A DNA stretch of 64,000 nucleotides from Bosea sp. AS-1 (GCF_002220095.1 NZ_CP022372.1:2390501-2454500); one strand, 5' to 3'. Positions 34,194 through 44,372 are shown, counted from the stretch's first letter. The notes: a model not told the origin generated them from the sequence alone. Numbers and translations: made by a program.

Positions 34194-36935
34194 ATGGCCG
34201 ATATCAGCCTCGAAGCCGTCACAGGCAAGCTCAACCGGATCGGCTACGACACCTTCCTGCAGGCGCTTCGGCAGGCCAAGGGTGCCGGCAACCGCAATGT
34301 CGAGCTGGCGCACTGGCTGCTGCAGATCCTGCAGGGCAGCGCCAACGACCTGACCCTGACTGCGGACCATTACAAGCTCGACCGCGCCAAGCTGCTGATG
34401 GATCTTGGAGGTGTCGTCGAAGGCTTCCGCCGCAACGAGACGGAGATGCCCGGCATCGCCAACGCCATCGTCGATATCCTCGATCGCGGCTGGCATTATG
34501 CGACGCTGTTCTTCGGCGAGACGCAGATCAGGACCGGGCATCTCCTGGTCGCGGCGCTGAAGTCGACCGAATTGCGTCGGGTGCTGTCCGGCTTGTCCAA
34601 GGAGTTCGCCAAGATCCCGGTCGACGAGCTGGCGGCGGGCTATGGCAAGATCTGGGAAGGCTCGCAGGAGGAGAACCTCCGGCCGATGGACGGCTCTGGC
34701 TTGCGCGCCGCCGGAACGCCAGGGGCGGAGGCGGCCGAAGGGCCGAAGGGCACGACCGCGCTCGACCGCTTCTCGCAGGACCTGACCGCCAAGGCGCGCG
34801 AGGGCGGCATGGACCCGATCCTCGGGCGCGACGACGAGATCCGCCAGGTTATCGACGTGCTGATGCGCCGGCGGCAAAATAACCCGATCCTCACCGGCGA
34901 GGCCGGCGTCGGCAAGACTGCGATCGCGGAGGGCTTCGCCCAGCGCGTTGCTTCGGGCGATGTGCCGCCGCCGCTACGTGGTGTGAAGGTCTGCGCGCTC
35001 GACATCGGCCTGATGCAGGCCGGCGCCTCGATGAAGGGCGAGTTCGAGCAGCGCCTGCGCTCGGTGATCGACGAGGTGCAGTCCTCGCCGACGCCGGTGA
35101 TCCTGTTCATCGACGAGGCGCATACGCTGATCGGCGCCGGCGGGCAGGCCGGCACGGGCGATGCCGCGAACCTGCTCAAGCCCGCGCTGGCGCGTGGCAC
35201 GCTCAGGACCATCGCGGCGACGACCTGGTCGGAATATCGCCAGTACTTCGAGAAGGATCCCGCGCTGACCCGGCGCTTCCAGCCGGTGCAGGTCGACGAG
35301 CCGGATGTCGTGCGCTGCTGCACCATGCTGCGCGGGCTGATCGGTCCGATGGAAAAACACCACAAGGTGCGCATCTCGGACGCGGCCATTGTCGCCGCGG
35401 TAACGCTGTCGCACCGCTATATCCCGGCTCGGCAATTGCCTGACAAGGCGGTGAGCCTGCTCGACACGGCCTGCGCCCGCGTCGCGATCAGTCAGAGCGC
35501 GACGCCGGCCGCGATCGAGGACGCACGCGTGGCGATCAACGCGCTGGAGCAGGAGAAGGCGGCGCTGACGTCTGATGCCGATCTCGGCACCGACAGCGCC
35601 AAGCGTCTTGGCGAGATCGAGGCCGAGGTCGCGGCGAAGCAGGAGAAATTGACGGCGCTCGAAGCTGCCTGGGCGAGCGAGCTCGCCATCGTCGAGGAGA
35701 TCAAGGCGCTGCGGGTCAAGCTGGGCGAGAAGGCGCCAGGAGCCGATGGCAAGGCCGAATCCGTGCCGCAGGAGGCGGGCGAGGATGCGGCAGCGGAGAC
35801 GCCTGCGCCTGCCATGGAGGCTCCCCTCGCCGAGTCCAGCGCCGACCCGGAAGAAGCCCGTACGGCGCTGAATGCCAAATTCGCGGCTCTGGGCGAGATC
35901 GATCCAGCCAACCGGATGATCTACGCCCATGTCGACGAGCAGTCGGTCGCTTCCGTCGTCTCGGACTGGACCGGCATTCCGGTCGGCCGGATGGTCAAGG
36001 ACGAGATCGAGACCGTGCTCAACCTCGCGGAAACACTGAACAAGCGCGTGGTCGGGCAGGGGCACGGCATCGGCATGATCGCCAAGCGCATCGAAACCAA
36101 CCGCGCCAAGCTCGACAACCCCAACAAGCCGATTGGCGTCTTCATGCTCTGCGGCCCCTCCGGCGTGGGCAAGACCGAGACGGCTTTGGCTTTGGCCGAA
36201 GCGCTCTATGGCGGTGAGCAGAACGTCATCACCATCAATATGAGCGAGTTCCAGGAGGCGCATACCGTCTCGACACTGAAGGGCGCGCCTCCCGGCTATG
36301 TCGGCTATGGGGAGGGCGGGCGGCTGACGGAGGCGGTGCGGCGCAAGCCCTATTCGGTCGTGCTGCTCGACGAGGTCGAGAAGGCGCATCCCGATGTGCA
36401 CGAGCTGTTCTTCCAGGTCTTCGACAAGGGCCAGATGGAGGACGGCACCGGCCGGCGCATCGACTTCAAGAACACGCTGATCATCCTGACCTCGAATGTC
36501 GGCACCGACGAGATCATGAGCATGTCCGCCAACGGCGCGGCCAAGCCCGATCCCGAGGCGATGGCGGTGAGCTTGCGGCCCGCGCTGCTCAAGGTCTTCC
36601 CGCCCGCGCTGATAGGGCGGCTCGTGACCATTCCCTACTATCCGCTGTCGTCGGACATGCTGGCCGGCATCGTCCGGCTCCAGCTCGGGCGCATCGGCAA
36701 GCGGCTCGCCGAGAACCACAAGGCGAGCTTCACCTACGACGATGCGGTGGTCGAGCACATCGTCGGCCAATGCAACGACCCGGATTCGGGCGGGCGCATG
36801 ATCGACAACATCATCACCAACTCGATGCTGCCGGCGCTGTCCCGCGCGATCCTGAACCTGCAACTGGAGAAGAAGCCCCTGACGGAGGCGAAGGTCTCGG
36901 TCGCCGACGGCGCCTTCGCCTATCAGGTGGCGTGA
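34194..36935 (+). CDS. tssH: T6SS sheath-disassembly ATPase TssH (ClpV)
   Basis: ATG 34194 (AAGGGG upstream) gives 913 residues. An N-domain that binds TssC spans 1-160; AAA1 has Walker A GEAGVGKT (235-242) and FIDEAHTLIGAGG; AAA2 has Walker A GPSGVGKT (654-661) and VLLDEVEKAHPDV. The middle domain carries an unusual Ala/Glu/Pro-rich low-complexity insert (AETPAPAMEAPLAESS region). ClpV recycles contracted sheath. It is the last gene of the rightward T6SS run. Confidence 0.95.
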   Translation: MADISLEAVTGKLNRIGYDTFLQALRQAKGAGNRNVELAHWLLQILQGSANDLTLTADHYKLDRAKLLMDLGGVVEGFRRNETEMPGIANAIVDILDRGWHYATLFFGETQIRTGHLLVAALKSTELRRVLSGLSKEFAKIPVDELAAGYGKIWEGSQEENLRPMDGSGLRAAGTPGAEAAEGPKGTTALDRFSQDLTAKAREGGMDPILGRDDEIRQVIDVLMRRRQNNPILTGEAGVGKTAIAEGFAQRVASGDVPPPLRGVKVCALDIGLMQAGASMKGEFEQRLRSVIDEVQSSPTPVILFIDEAHTLIGAGGQAGTGDAANLLKPALARGTLRTIAATTWSEYRQYFEKDPALTRRFQPVQVDEPDVVRCCTMLRGLIGPMEKHHKVRISDAAIVAAVTLSHRYIPARQLPDKAVSLLDTACARVAISQSATPAAIEDARVAINALEQEKAALTSDADLGTDSAKRLGEIEAEVAAKQEKLTALEAAWASELAIVEEIKALRVKLGEKAPGADGKAESVPQEAGEDAAAETPAPAMEAPLAESSADPEEARTALNAKFAALGEIDPANRMIYAHVDEQSVASVVSDWTGIPVGRMVKDEIETVLNLAETLNKRVVGQGHGIGMIAKRIETNRAKLDNPNKPIGVFMLCGPSGVGKTETALALAEALYGGEQNVITINMSEFQEAHTVSTLKGAPPGYVGYGEGGRLTEAVRRKPYSVVLLDEVEKAHPDVHELFFQVFDKGQMEDGTGRRIDFKNTLIILTSNVGTDEIMSMSANGAAKPDPEAMAVSLRPALLKVFPPALIGRLVTIPYYPLSSDMLAGIVRLQLGRIGKRLAENHKASFTYDDAVVEHIVGQCNDPDSGGRMIDNIITNSMLPALSRAILNLQLEKKPLTEAKVSVADGAFAYQVA

Positions 36936-36994
36936 GCTGCCTACGGCATGGCGAGTGGCGACCGAGTCGGCTCCCATGCCCCCGGGAGTAAGCT

Positions 36995-37016
36995 GCCGAA
37001 GTGATTCCGCTTCGGC
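36995..37016. terminator. Weak hairpin between convergent tssH and glpD
   Basis: GCCGAAG (36995-37001) pairs with CTTCGGC (37010-37016) around an 8-nt loop in the 113-bp convergent gap. There is no T tract on either strand, so termination is only suggested by position. Confidence 0.3.
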
Positions 37017-37048
37017 GTGCAACCGTTTGAACGGTCGATGAAAAAGCT

Positions 37049-38599
37049 TCAGGCCGCTATCGCGGCTTGCTCCTGCATGAAGCCGTCGAGCGCTTCCCGC
37101 TCCTGCGGCGAGAGGCGCAGGCCGAGCTTGCTGCGCCGCCAGAGCACGTCCTCAGCACGGCGGGCCCATTCCGCCTGCATCAGATAGCGGACCTCGCGCT
37201 CGTAGAGATCGGCGCCGAAATGACGGCCGAGATCGGTGAGGCTCTTCGCACCGGCCAGGATGTCGCGGGCGCGGATGCCGTAGCTGCGCGCCAGCCGTGT
37301 GGCCATGCGCCGGTCGAGCCAGGGATAGGTCGTGGCGAGTTCGTTCACGAGAGCATCGAAGCCGCGCACCGGGAAGTCGCCGCCGGGCAGCGCACCCGTC
37401 ATCGTCCAGGCTGCGCGGGCGGCCCAGGGGGCGAGCGGAGCCAGCTTCGCCAGCGCCGATTCGGCGAGGCGGCGATAGGTCGTGATCTTGCCGCCGAAAA
37501 CGGAGAGCAATGGCGCCGAACCTTCGGGCGCGTCGAGCGTCAGCACATAGTCGCGCGTCGCTTCCTGCGCCTTGGAAGCGCCGTCGTCATAGAGCGGGCG
37601 CACGCCGGAATAGGTCCAGACCACGGCTTCGGGCGTCACGGGCTTGCTGAAATATTCGCTCGCCGCACGGCAGAGATAGGCGATCTCCTCCGGCGTGGCA
37701 GCGACGTTGCTGGGATCGCCGTGATAGTCGCGATCGGTGGTGCCGATCAGGGTGAAATCCTGCTCGTAGGGGATCGCGAAGACGATGCGGCCATCGGCGT
37801 TCTGGAAGATGTAGCAGCGGTCGTGGTCGTAGAGCTTCGGCACGACGATATGGCTGCCCTGCACCATGCGGACGCCGGCCTTGGCATTGGTGTGGATGAC
37901 GCCGTTCAGCACCTCGCCGACCCAGGGGCCGGCGGCATTGACCAGCGCTTTTGCCCAGACCTCGTAGCGCCCCTGCGGGCCTTCGGCTGTCAGGTGCCAG
38001 AGCCCGTTCTCACGAATGGCCGCGACGACGCGCGTGCGGGTGTGGATCGCGGCGCCACGGACGGCGGCGTCCATGGCGTTCAATACGACGAGACGGGCAT
38101 CCTCGACCCAGCAGTCAGAATATTCGAAGGCCTTGGCCTGGTTGTCCTTGAGCGGCTTGCCGACGACGTCATGCGCGAGATCGAGCGTGCGGGTCGCCGG
38201 CAGCAGCTTGCGGCCGCCGATATGGTCGTAGAGGAAAAGGCCGAGCCGGAGCAGCCAGGCCGGGCGCAGGCCCTTGTGATGCGGCAGCACGAAGCGCAGT
38301 GGCCGGATGATGTGCGGCGCGATGGCCCAGAGCCGTTCGCGCTCCATCAGCGCCTCGCGCACCAGCCGGAATTCGTAATATTCGAGGTAACGCAGGCCGC
38401 CATGGATCAGCTTGGTCGAGCGCGAGGAGGTGGCGCTGGCGAGGTCGTCCTTCTCGAACAGCACGACGGAGGCGCCGCGCCCCGCCGCGTCGCGGGCAAT
38501 GCCGCAGCCGTTGATGCCGCCGCCGATGATCGCGAGGTCGTAGGGGGCCGAAGGGCTGGCGCCGAAGCCGGCCGCAGGCAATGTCGTTTCGGACGCCAT
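37049..38599 (-). CDS. glpD: Glycerol-3-phosphate dehydrogenase (FAD)
   Basis: 516 residues from ATG 38599 (MASETTLPAAG); the longer frame upstream lacks family homology. The FAD-binding motif YDLAIIGGGINGCGIARDAA, then TSSRSTKLIHGGLRYLE, FTLIGTTDRDY and LLSVFGGKITTYRRLAESA identify it. It oxidises glycerol-3-phosphate to dihydroxyacetone phosphate at the inner membrane, feeding quinone. No glpK, glpF or glpR lies in view. It is divergent from the TRAP permease gene. Confidence 0.95.
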   Translation of the reverse strand: MASETTLPAAGFGASPSAPYDLAIIGGGINGCGIARDAAGRGASVVLFEKDDLASATSSRSTKLIHGGLRYLEYYEFRLVREALMERERLWAIAPHIIRPLRFVLPHHKGLRPAWLLRLGLFLYDHIGGRKLLPATRTLDLAHDVVGKPLKDNQAKAFEYSDCWVEDARLVVLNAMDAAVRGAAIHTRTRVVAAIRENGLWHLTAEGPQGRYEVWAKALVNAAGPWVGEVLNGVIHTNAKAGVRMVQGSHIVVPKLYDHDRCYIFQNADGRIVFAIPYEQDFTLIGTTDRDYHGDPSNVAATPEEIAYLCRAASEYFSKPVTPEAVVWTYSGVRPLYDDGASKAQEATRDYVLTLDAPEGSAPLLSVFGGKITTYRRLAESALAKLAPLAPWAARAAWTMTGALPGGDFPVRGFDALVNELATTYPWLDRRMATRLARSYGIRARDILAGAKSLTDLGRHFGADLYEREVRYLMQAEWARRAEDVLWRRSKLGLRLSPQEREALDGFMQEQAAIAA

Positions 38600-38786
38600 G
38601 TCATTCAAATCCCGATCGAACAGGCCAGATAGCGTGAGAGGGGGCCGCCCGGCAATGGCTGCCATCCGCTTCCCGATCCCGTCCTGCGCGAGGAGGGAGC
38701 CCGGCAAGTGCCGAGCGGCTTGACGAATGCGCGGCCGGCTCGCCACTGAGGGGCAGCGTCATGCAAGGATGAGGCAGAGCGGCGGG

Positions 38787-40628
38787 ATGCAGCAGCGGGC
38801 GGAGAAGACAAGGGTTCTCGCCCGTGCCGAGGCCTGGCTGCGCGCTGCGCTCGAAATCGCCGGGGCGCTCATTCTGGCGGCGCTCTTCCTTGTCGTGATG
38901 GCCGCGGTGCTGCGGCGCTACGTCTTCGGCGGCGGCTTCGTTTGGTCAGACGAATTGGCGACCTGGTTGTTCCTGGCGCTGATCGCTGTTGGCGCCCCCC
39001 TGGCCGCGACGGGCCCGCTGGCGATGCGGCTCGATGTGATCGTGAAACTGTTGCCGGCCCGTGGCCGGCGTGTTGTCGCGGTGCTGGCCGAGGCGATCGC
39101 GTTTCAGGGCAGTTTCATCCTGGCCATGGGTGGCGCGAATGTCGCGGCGCTGGTGGGGGGGCATTCGACGGTGCTTGGCCTGCCGGAATGGCTGCGTTTC
39201 GCCGGCTTCGCCGGCGCCGGCGGCCTGACGACGCTGCTGCTCTTCCTGCATATCCGGCGCGAGCGTGCCCTTGCCGACGCGCTGAGCGCCGTGGTGCTGG
39301 GGCTTTGCCTCTATGCCGCGACACGGCTGCAATTCGACCTGTTCCTGATGCCGAGCCTCGCTGCGGCGCTGTTTGCCGGAGCAGGGCTGCTGCTCGGCGC
39401 GCCTCTGCCTTTCGCGCTGCTGGCGGGCGTCTCGATCACGGCGCCTTTCGGCGGGTTGATGCCGGAGCCGGCCATCGTCCAGACCATGGTCGGCGGTGTC
39501 GGCAAGTTCCTGCTGCTGGCCATCCCGTTCTTTCTGCTGGCCGGCGAAATCCTGACCGAAGGCGGGCTGGCCGAGCGGCTGATCCGGTTCGCGGCGACGC
39601 TCGTCGGCCACTGGCGCGCGGGGTTGGCGCAGACGGCGCTCGTATCCAGTGCTTTGTTCTCGGGTGCCTCGGGGTCGTCCATCGCCAACGCCGCCTTCGG
39701 GGCGAAGGTGATGGCGCCGACGCTGGTCGCGCGCGGCTATCCGCCGGCCAATGCGGCAGCGATCGTCGCCAGTGTCTCGATGCTCGACAACATCATTCCT
39801 CCCTCCATCGCCTTCCTGATCCTGGCGAGCGCGACGAACCTCTCCGTCGGCTCGCTCCTCGTCGGCGGCTTCGTGGCAGGCGGTGTGCTGACGCTGGCGC
39901 TTGCCATCGGTATCCACTTCAGCGTGAGAGGCGTCGTCGATGCCGCGCCCAGGGCGAGCGCGTCCGAGCGGGGCAGGGCATTGATCGGTGCCGTTCCCGC
40001 CATCGGGCTCGGCATCGTCGTGGTCGTCGGTATCCGCTTCGGCGTGGTCACGGTGACGGAAGCCTCCGCACTTGCCGTCGCCTATGCCGTCGTCGCCGGT
40101 CTTGCGTTACGAAGCCTCGACATGCGCGACGTCTTCGCTGCCTTGCGCAAATCTGCGTCGGAATCGGCCGCGATCGGCCTGCTGATCGGTGCTTCGGCGC
40201 CTTTCGCCTTCCTGCTCGCGGTCGACCGCGTTTCCGAACAGATGGCCGGGCTCGTCACGGCGCTGGGAGCCGGCCCCTACGCCGTGGCGCTGCTCGCCAA
40301 TCTGGTGCTGCTGGTCGCCGGGCTCTTTCTCGACATCGGCGCGGCGATCCTGCTGCTGGCGCCGCTGCTGCTGCCGGCTGCGGTGGCGGCGGGGCTCGAT
40401 CCGATCCAGTTCGGCGTCGTGCTCGTCGTCAACCTGATGATCCATGGGTTGACGCCGCCGCTGGGCATCCTCGTCTATGTCGTCAGCGGCGTGATGCGGG
40501 TTCCGGCGGGTGCCGTGTTCCGGGCCGTGCTGCCGTTGCTGGGCGTGCTGCTCGCCGCGCTCATGGTGCTGTCGCTGGGCATGGCTGCGTGGCCGGCGCT
40601 TGCGCCTTTGGCCAAGGCGTTGTTCTGA
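38787..40628 (+). CDS. TRAP transporter fused small-large permease (DctQM-type)
   Basis: About 613 residues from ATG 38787 (GGCGGG upstream; ATG 38769 is also possible). The first ~180 residues are the four-helix DctQ unit (VLRRYVFGGGFVWSDELATW). The rest is the 12-helix DctM unit with signatures SGASGSSIANAAFGAKVMAP, GYPPANAAAIVA and NLMIHGLTPPLGILVYVVSG. TRAP systems take up organic acids with Na+ and need a periplasmic binding protein (DctP), which is not next to it. The substrate is unknown. Confidence 0.9.
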   Translation: MQQRAEKTRVLARAEAWLRAALEIAGALILAALFLVVMAAVLRRYVFGGGFVWSDELATWLFLALIAVGAPLAATGPLAMRLDVIVKLLPARGRRVVAVLAEAIAFQGSFILAMGGANVAALVGGHSTVLGLPEWLRFAGFAGAGGLTTLLLFLHIRRERALADALSAVVLGLCLYAATRLQFDLFLMPSLAAALFAGAGLLLGAPLPFALLAGVSITAPFGGLMPEPAIVQTMVGGVGKFLLLAIPFFLLAGEILTEGGLAERLIRFAATLVGHWRAGLAQTALVSSALFSGASGSSIANAAFGAKVMAPTLVARGYPPANAAAIVASVSMLDNIIPPSIAFLILASATNLSVGSLLVGGFVAGGVLTLALAIGIHFSVRGVVDAAPRASASERGRALIGAVPAIGLGIVVVVGIRFGVVTVTEASALAVAYAVVAGLALRSLDMRDVFAALRKSASESAAIGLLIGASAPFAFLLAVDRVSEQMAGLVTALGAGPYAVALLANLVLLVAGLFLDIGAAILLLAPLLLPAAVAAGLDPIQFGVVLVVNLMIHGLTPPLGILVYVVSGVMRVPAGAVFRAVLPLLGVLLAALMVLSLGMAAWPALAPLAKALF

Positions 40629-40703
40629 TGCAGCTTCTCGCCCGGCGCCCACGCGCTGCCCTCCGCCGTCCTGCTGCCGACATTTCCCGGATCTGATGCC
40701 GAT

Positions 40704-41978
40704 ATGATCTACACCGACATCGCGACGCGGACCTACAATCATGGCTGGCGGCTCGATCCGATCATCCGCAGCCTGCTCGATACCGATTTCTACAAGCTCC
40801 TGATGCTGCAGATGATCCGGGCCTTTCACCCGGAGGTCCGTGTCACCTTCTCTCTGATCAATCGCTCGAAGCATATTCGCCTCGCCGATATCGTCGACGA
40901 AGCCGAATTGCGCGCCCAGCTCGACCATGCCCGCTCGCTGCGCTTCACCAAGAAGGAGCTGATCTGGCTGTCGGGTAACACCTTCTACGGCAAGACCCAG
41001 ATGTTCTCGCCGGATTTCATGGCCTGGCTCGCGGATTTCCAGCTTCCGGAATACGACCTGCGCAAGGTCGACGGCCAGTACGAGCTGCATTTCGAGGGAC
41101 CCTGGACGCACAGCACGATGTGGGAGGTGCCGGCGCTCGCGATCATCAACGAGCTCAGGGCGCGCCGCGTCATGCTCGGCCAGAGGCGCTTCTCGCTCGA
41201 CGTGCTCTATGCCCGCGCCAAGGCGAAGATGTGGGACAAGGTCGAGCGGCTGCAGAAGCTGCCCAACCTGAAGCTCTCCGATTTCGGCACGCGCCGGCGC
41301 CACGGCCATCTCTGGCAGCGCTGGTGCGTATTGGCGCTGAAGGAGGGGCTGGGGCCGGCCTTCACCGGCACCTCGAACGTGCTGCTCGCGATGGATACCG
41401 ACCTCGAGGCGATTGGGACCAATGCCCATGAGCTGCCGATGGTGCTGGCGGCGCTGGCCGATTCGGACGAGGAGCTGCTGCGCTCGCCCTATCGGGTGCT
41501 CGACGAATGGCGGCAGGTCTATGGCGGGAACCTTCTGATCGCGCTGCCGGACGCCTTCGGGACGCAGAGCTTCCTGCGCCATGCTCCCGATTGGGTGGCG
41601 GACTGGACCGGCTTCCGGCCCGACAGTGCGCCACCGATCCCGGCCGGCGAAACCATCATCGACTGGTGGCGCGAGCGCGGGCGCGATCCCCGCGAGAAGC
41701 TCCTGGTTTTCTCTGACGGGCTCGATGTCGATGCGATCGAGCGCGTCTACCACCATTTCGACGGCAAGGTTCGCATGGCCTTCGGCTGGGGGACCGACCT
41801 GACCAACGATCTCGTCGGCTGCTCGCCGGACGGGTCGCGCGAACTCGACCCGATGTCGCTGGTCTGCAAGGTCACCAAGGCCAACGGCCGGCCGGCGGTG
41901 AAGCTCTCAGACAATCCCGAGAAGGTCTCGGGCGAACCGAAGGCTGTGGCGCGCTACCGGCGGGTTTTCGGAGGGTAG
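40704..41978 (+). CDS. pncB: Nicotinate phosphoribosyltransferase
   Basis: 424 residues, the normal length. [54 protein letters not shown] and the phospho-histidine in GTNAHELPM (His242) are present, as is [14 protein letters not shown]. It makes nicotinate mononucleotide from nicotinate and PRPP with ATP in the NAD salvage pathway. The ribosome-binding site is weak. It is 75 bp downstream of the TRAP gene on the same strand. Confidence 0.96.
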   Translation: MIYTDIATRTYNHGWRLDPIIRSLLDTDFYKLLMLQMIRAFHPEVRVTFSLINRSKHIRLADIVDEAELRAQLDHARSLRFTKKELIWLSGNTFYGKTQMFSPDFMAWLADFQLPEYDLRKVDGQYELHFEGPWTHSTMWEVPALAIINELRARRVMLGQRRFSLDVLYARAKAKMWDKVERLQKLPNLKLSDFGTRRRHGHLWQRWCVLALKEGLGPAFTGTSNVLLAMDTDLEAIGTNAHELPMVLAALADSDEELLRSPYRVLDEWRQVYGGNLLIALPDAFGTQSFLRHAPDWVADWTGFRPDSAPPIPAGETIIDWWRERGRDPREKLLVFSDGLDVDAIERVYHHFDGKVRMAFGWGTDLTNDLVGCSPDGSRELDPMSLVCKVTKANGRPAVKLSDNPEKVSGEPKAVARYRRVFGG

Positions 41979-42204
41979 CCGGGCGAGTATCCCAGCCGGG
42001 GCGAGGCGATGCAGCCAGCCCCTGTTTCTGCCGCCGGCTTCCGCACCGAATGATTGCCGCCTTCCGGTCAGTCGACATGGTTCGATTTGATGCTGCCCCG
42101 CTTTGTAAGGGTGGTGGTTCTGACGTATGGTCAGTTTTCGATTTTGTTTTTAATGATTTGAATGTGATTCTTACCTTGTATCTGAAGTAATTATTTATTA
42201 CTCG

Positions 42205-42233
42205 TTGACAGTTGTTTTCTGAAAACGTTATTT
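42205..42233 (+). promoter_or_regulatory. Candidate promoter with palindromic operator for the siderophore operon
   Basis: The 294-bp spacer 41979-42272 is strikingly AT-rich from about 42110. TTGACA (42205-42210) is a perfect -35; a degenerate -10 TTATTT (42228-42233) follows at 17 nt. A perfect palindrome GTTTTCTGAAAAC (42214-42226) lies inside the spacer, where a repressor would block polymerase. An iron regulator (Fur, Irr or RirA) is expected from the genes controlled, but the palindrome is not a standard Fur or ICE box. Confidence 0.45.
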
Positions 42234-42272
42234 GCTACTGCACGCAGCGTCGTTCGACTTTAGGGGCGCTTC

Positions 42273-44372
42273 GTGCTGTTTCGATCTTCTTTGCTTGCAT
42301 CCGCCGCGCTGGTGTTTCTGCCGTCATCCGCCTGGGCCCAGGCCGAGGCATCTCGTTCGGTTCAGCTCGACGAGATCGTGGTGGAGGGGACAGGCCGCGC
42401 CGCGCCGGTTACCGCCAATGGCTATGTCGCCACGGCCACCACCAGCGGCACCAAGACCAACACGCCGATCCTGGAGATTCCCCAGTCGATCTCGACGGTG
42501 ACGCAGACGCAGCTCGAACAGCGCAAGCCCCAGAACCTGCTCGACGCACTGGGTTACACGCCTGGCGCCCGGGTCGGCACTTATGGTTTCGACCCGCGTT
42601 ACGACGCCTTCACGATCCGTGGCGTCGACGTGACCCAGAATGCCGTCTTCCGCGACGGTCTGCGCCAGATCAACAGCCCCAACGGCCTGTTCCGGCTGGA
42701 GCCCTACGGGCTGGAGGCGATCAACGTGCTGCGCGGACCCGCCAGCGCAGTCTATGGCGCCAGCACCTCGGCCGGCATCGTCGACCTCATCTCAAAGCGG
42801 CCGACCGAAACCCCGTTCCGCGAGATCGAGGTGCAGGGCGGCTCGTTCGGCCGCAAGCAGTTCAGCTTCGACATCTCCGGACCGGCCAATCCCGAGAAGA
42901 CGCTGTTCTACCGGCTGACCGGCCTGGCGCGCGACGCCAACAACCAGATCAGCGCCATCAAGGACGACCGGATCTTCATCGCGCCGGCCATCACCTGGAA
43001 GCCGAGCGAAGACACCAAGCTGACGATCCTGGCCGAGTACATGGATTCGACTACCGGTGGCACCGCTGCCTACGTCAATGAATACGGCCCTTACATGGAT
43101 CGCTCCGGCAACCTGCTCTACAAGTCGATCGGAGCGACGAAGGTCTTCGGCGGGGACAAGCGCTACAACGATTTCCGCCAGCAACAGGGGCGGATCGGCT
43201 ACGAGTTCGAGCACGCCTTCGGCGAGATATTCACGTTGCGTCAGCGCGTGCGCTATTCGGCGCTGGCGACCAACCAGCAATATGTCTACCTCGCCGATCC
43301 GGGGTTGACCCGTGAGCGGACACAGGGGTTCTCGGCCGATACCAGCCTCGAGGCGAAGCTGAGCACCGGGCCGGTGTCGCACCGCATCCTGACCGGCGTC
43401 GATTTCAGCTGGCTGCATTATCGCGGCAAGGAAGGCTTCGGCGGGGTGCCGTTGGGCTACAACGCGGCGCTCGGCTACCGCACGGCGCAAAGCCAGACGC
43501 TGTTCGGTGTCTATGCGCAGGACCAGATGAGCTGGCAGAACTGGCGCCTGACGCTCGGCGGCCGCCACGACTGGTTCTCCAGCCGCTTCGAGGCCGGTGC
43601 AGCCGGCGCGACGCCGACCGAAACCAAGCAGAAGGACGCGCAGTCGACCGGCCGCGTCGCGCTGAGCTACGTCACCAGCTTCGGCCTCGCGCCTTATGTC
43701 AGCTACGCGACCTCCTTCGTGCCCAATTCGGGCACGGTGCTCTCGGGCTCGGTGGCTGTGCCGACGACCGGCGAGCAGGTCGAGGCCGGCGTGAAATACG
43801 ATCTGCCCGGCCAGAACGTCTCGCTGCGCGCCGCCGTGTTCGAGCTGCGCCAGAACAACGCCGTCATCTACGAGGTGGTCAACGGCTTCAATCGCCAGGT
43901 CCAGCTCGACATGCGCTCGCGCGGCTTCGAGATCGAGGGCGTGGCGTCGCTGACGAACGGCCTCAGCATCCAGGCATCCTATGCCTATAACGACGCGCGC
44001 ATCCTGAAGCTGACAGCGGAGACAGAAGGCAACCGGCTGACCAGCATTCCGTACCACACAGCCTCGCTCTGGCTCGACTACGAAGTGCAGGGCGGGCCGA
44101 TGCGCGGCCTCGGCCTCGGCGGCGGCGTCCGCTATGTCGGCGCAAGTCTCGGTGACAACCTCAACCGTCCGATCCTCGACAACAAGCCGCGTACGTTGCT
44201 CGACGCCTCGCTGCGCTACGATCTGGAAAACCTCGACCCGCGGCTGAAGGGCATGCGCGTCCAGGTCAACGCGACGAACCTGCTCGACAAGCGCGAGCAG
44301 ACCTGCACGGCCGGCTTCTGCTACTTCGACGAGGGGCGCAAGGTCATCGCCAGCCTGCGCTATCGCTGGTGA
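42273..44372 (+). CDS. TonB-dependent siderophore receptor
   Basis: 699 residues from GTG 42273 (TAGGGGCG upstream). A signal peptide (MLFRSSLLASAALVFLPSSA, cleavage near AWA-QA) is followed by a TonB-box region (RSVQLDEIVVEG), the plug (IPQSISTVTQTQLEQRKPQN, LRGPASAVYGASTSAGIVDL) and a 22-strand barrel ending in Trp (SLRYRW). The FhuA/FpvA-type plug suggests a ferric hydroxamate or similar siderophore (inference). Its stop overlaps the start of the MFS gene. Confidence 0.94.
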   Translation: MLFRSSLLASAALVFLPSSAWAQAEASRSVQLDEIVVEGTGRAAPVTANGYVATATTSGTKTNTPILEIPQSISTVTQTQLEQRKPQNLLDALGYTPGARVGTYGFDPRYDAFTIRGVDVTQNAVFRDGLRQINSPNGLFRLEPYGLEAINVLRGPASAVYGASTSAGIVDLISKRPTETPFREIEVQGGSFGRKQFSFDISGPANPEKTLFYRLTGLARDANNQISAIKDDRIFIAPAITWKPSEDTKLTILAEYMDSTTGGTAAYVNEYGPYMDRSGNLLYKSIGATKVFGGDKRYNDFRQQQGRIGYEFEHAFGEIFTLRQRVRYSALATNQQYVYLADPGLTRERTQGFSADTSLEAKLSTGPVSHRILTGVDFSWLHYRGKEGFGGVPLGYNAALGYRTAQSQTLFGVYAQDQMSWQNWRLTLGGRHDWFSSRFEAGAAGATPTETKQKDAQSTGRVALSYVTSFGLAPYVSYATSFVPNSGTVLSGSVAVPTTGEQVEAGVKYDLPGQNVSLRAAVFELRQNNAVIYEVVNGFNRQVQLDMRSRGFEIEGVASLTNGLSIQASYAYNDARILKLTAETEGNRLTSIPYHTASLWLDYEVQGGPMRGLGLGGGVRYVGASLGDNLNRPILDNKPRTLLDASLRYDLENLDPRLKGMRVQVNATNLLDKREQTCTAGFCYFDEGRKVIASLRYRW

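Noticed and set aside
10409..36935. Contractile phage tail or eCIS instead of T6SS
   Set aside because: TssK, TssL, TssM, ClpV, TagF and PpkA/PppA are specific to T6SS; no tape-measure or tail-fibre gene is present.
40107..41756. 549-codon minus-strand ORF over the TRAP and pncB genes
   Set aside because: Both plus-strand products are well-conserved families; the antisense protein is His/Gln/Arg-rich shadow sequence.
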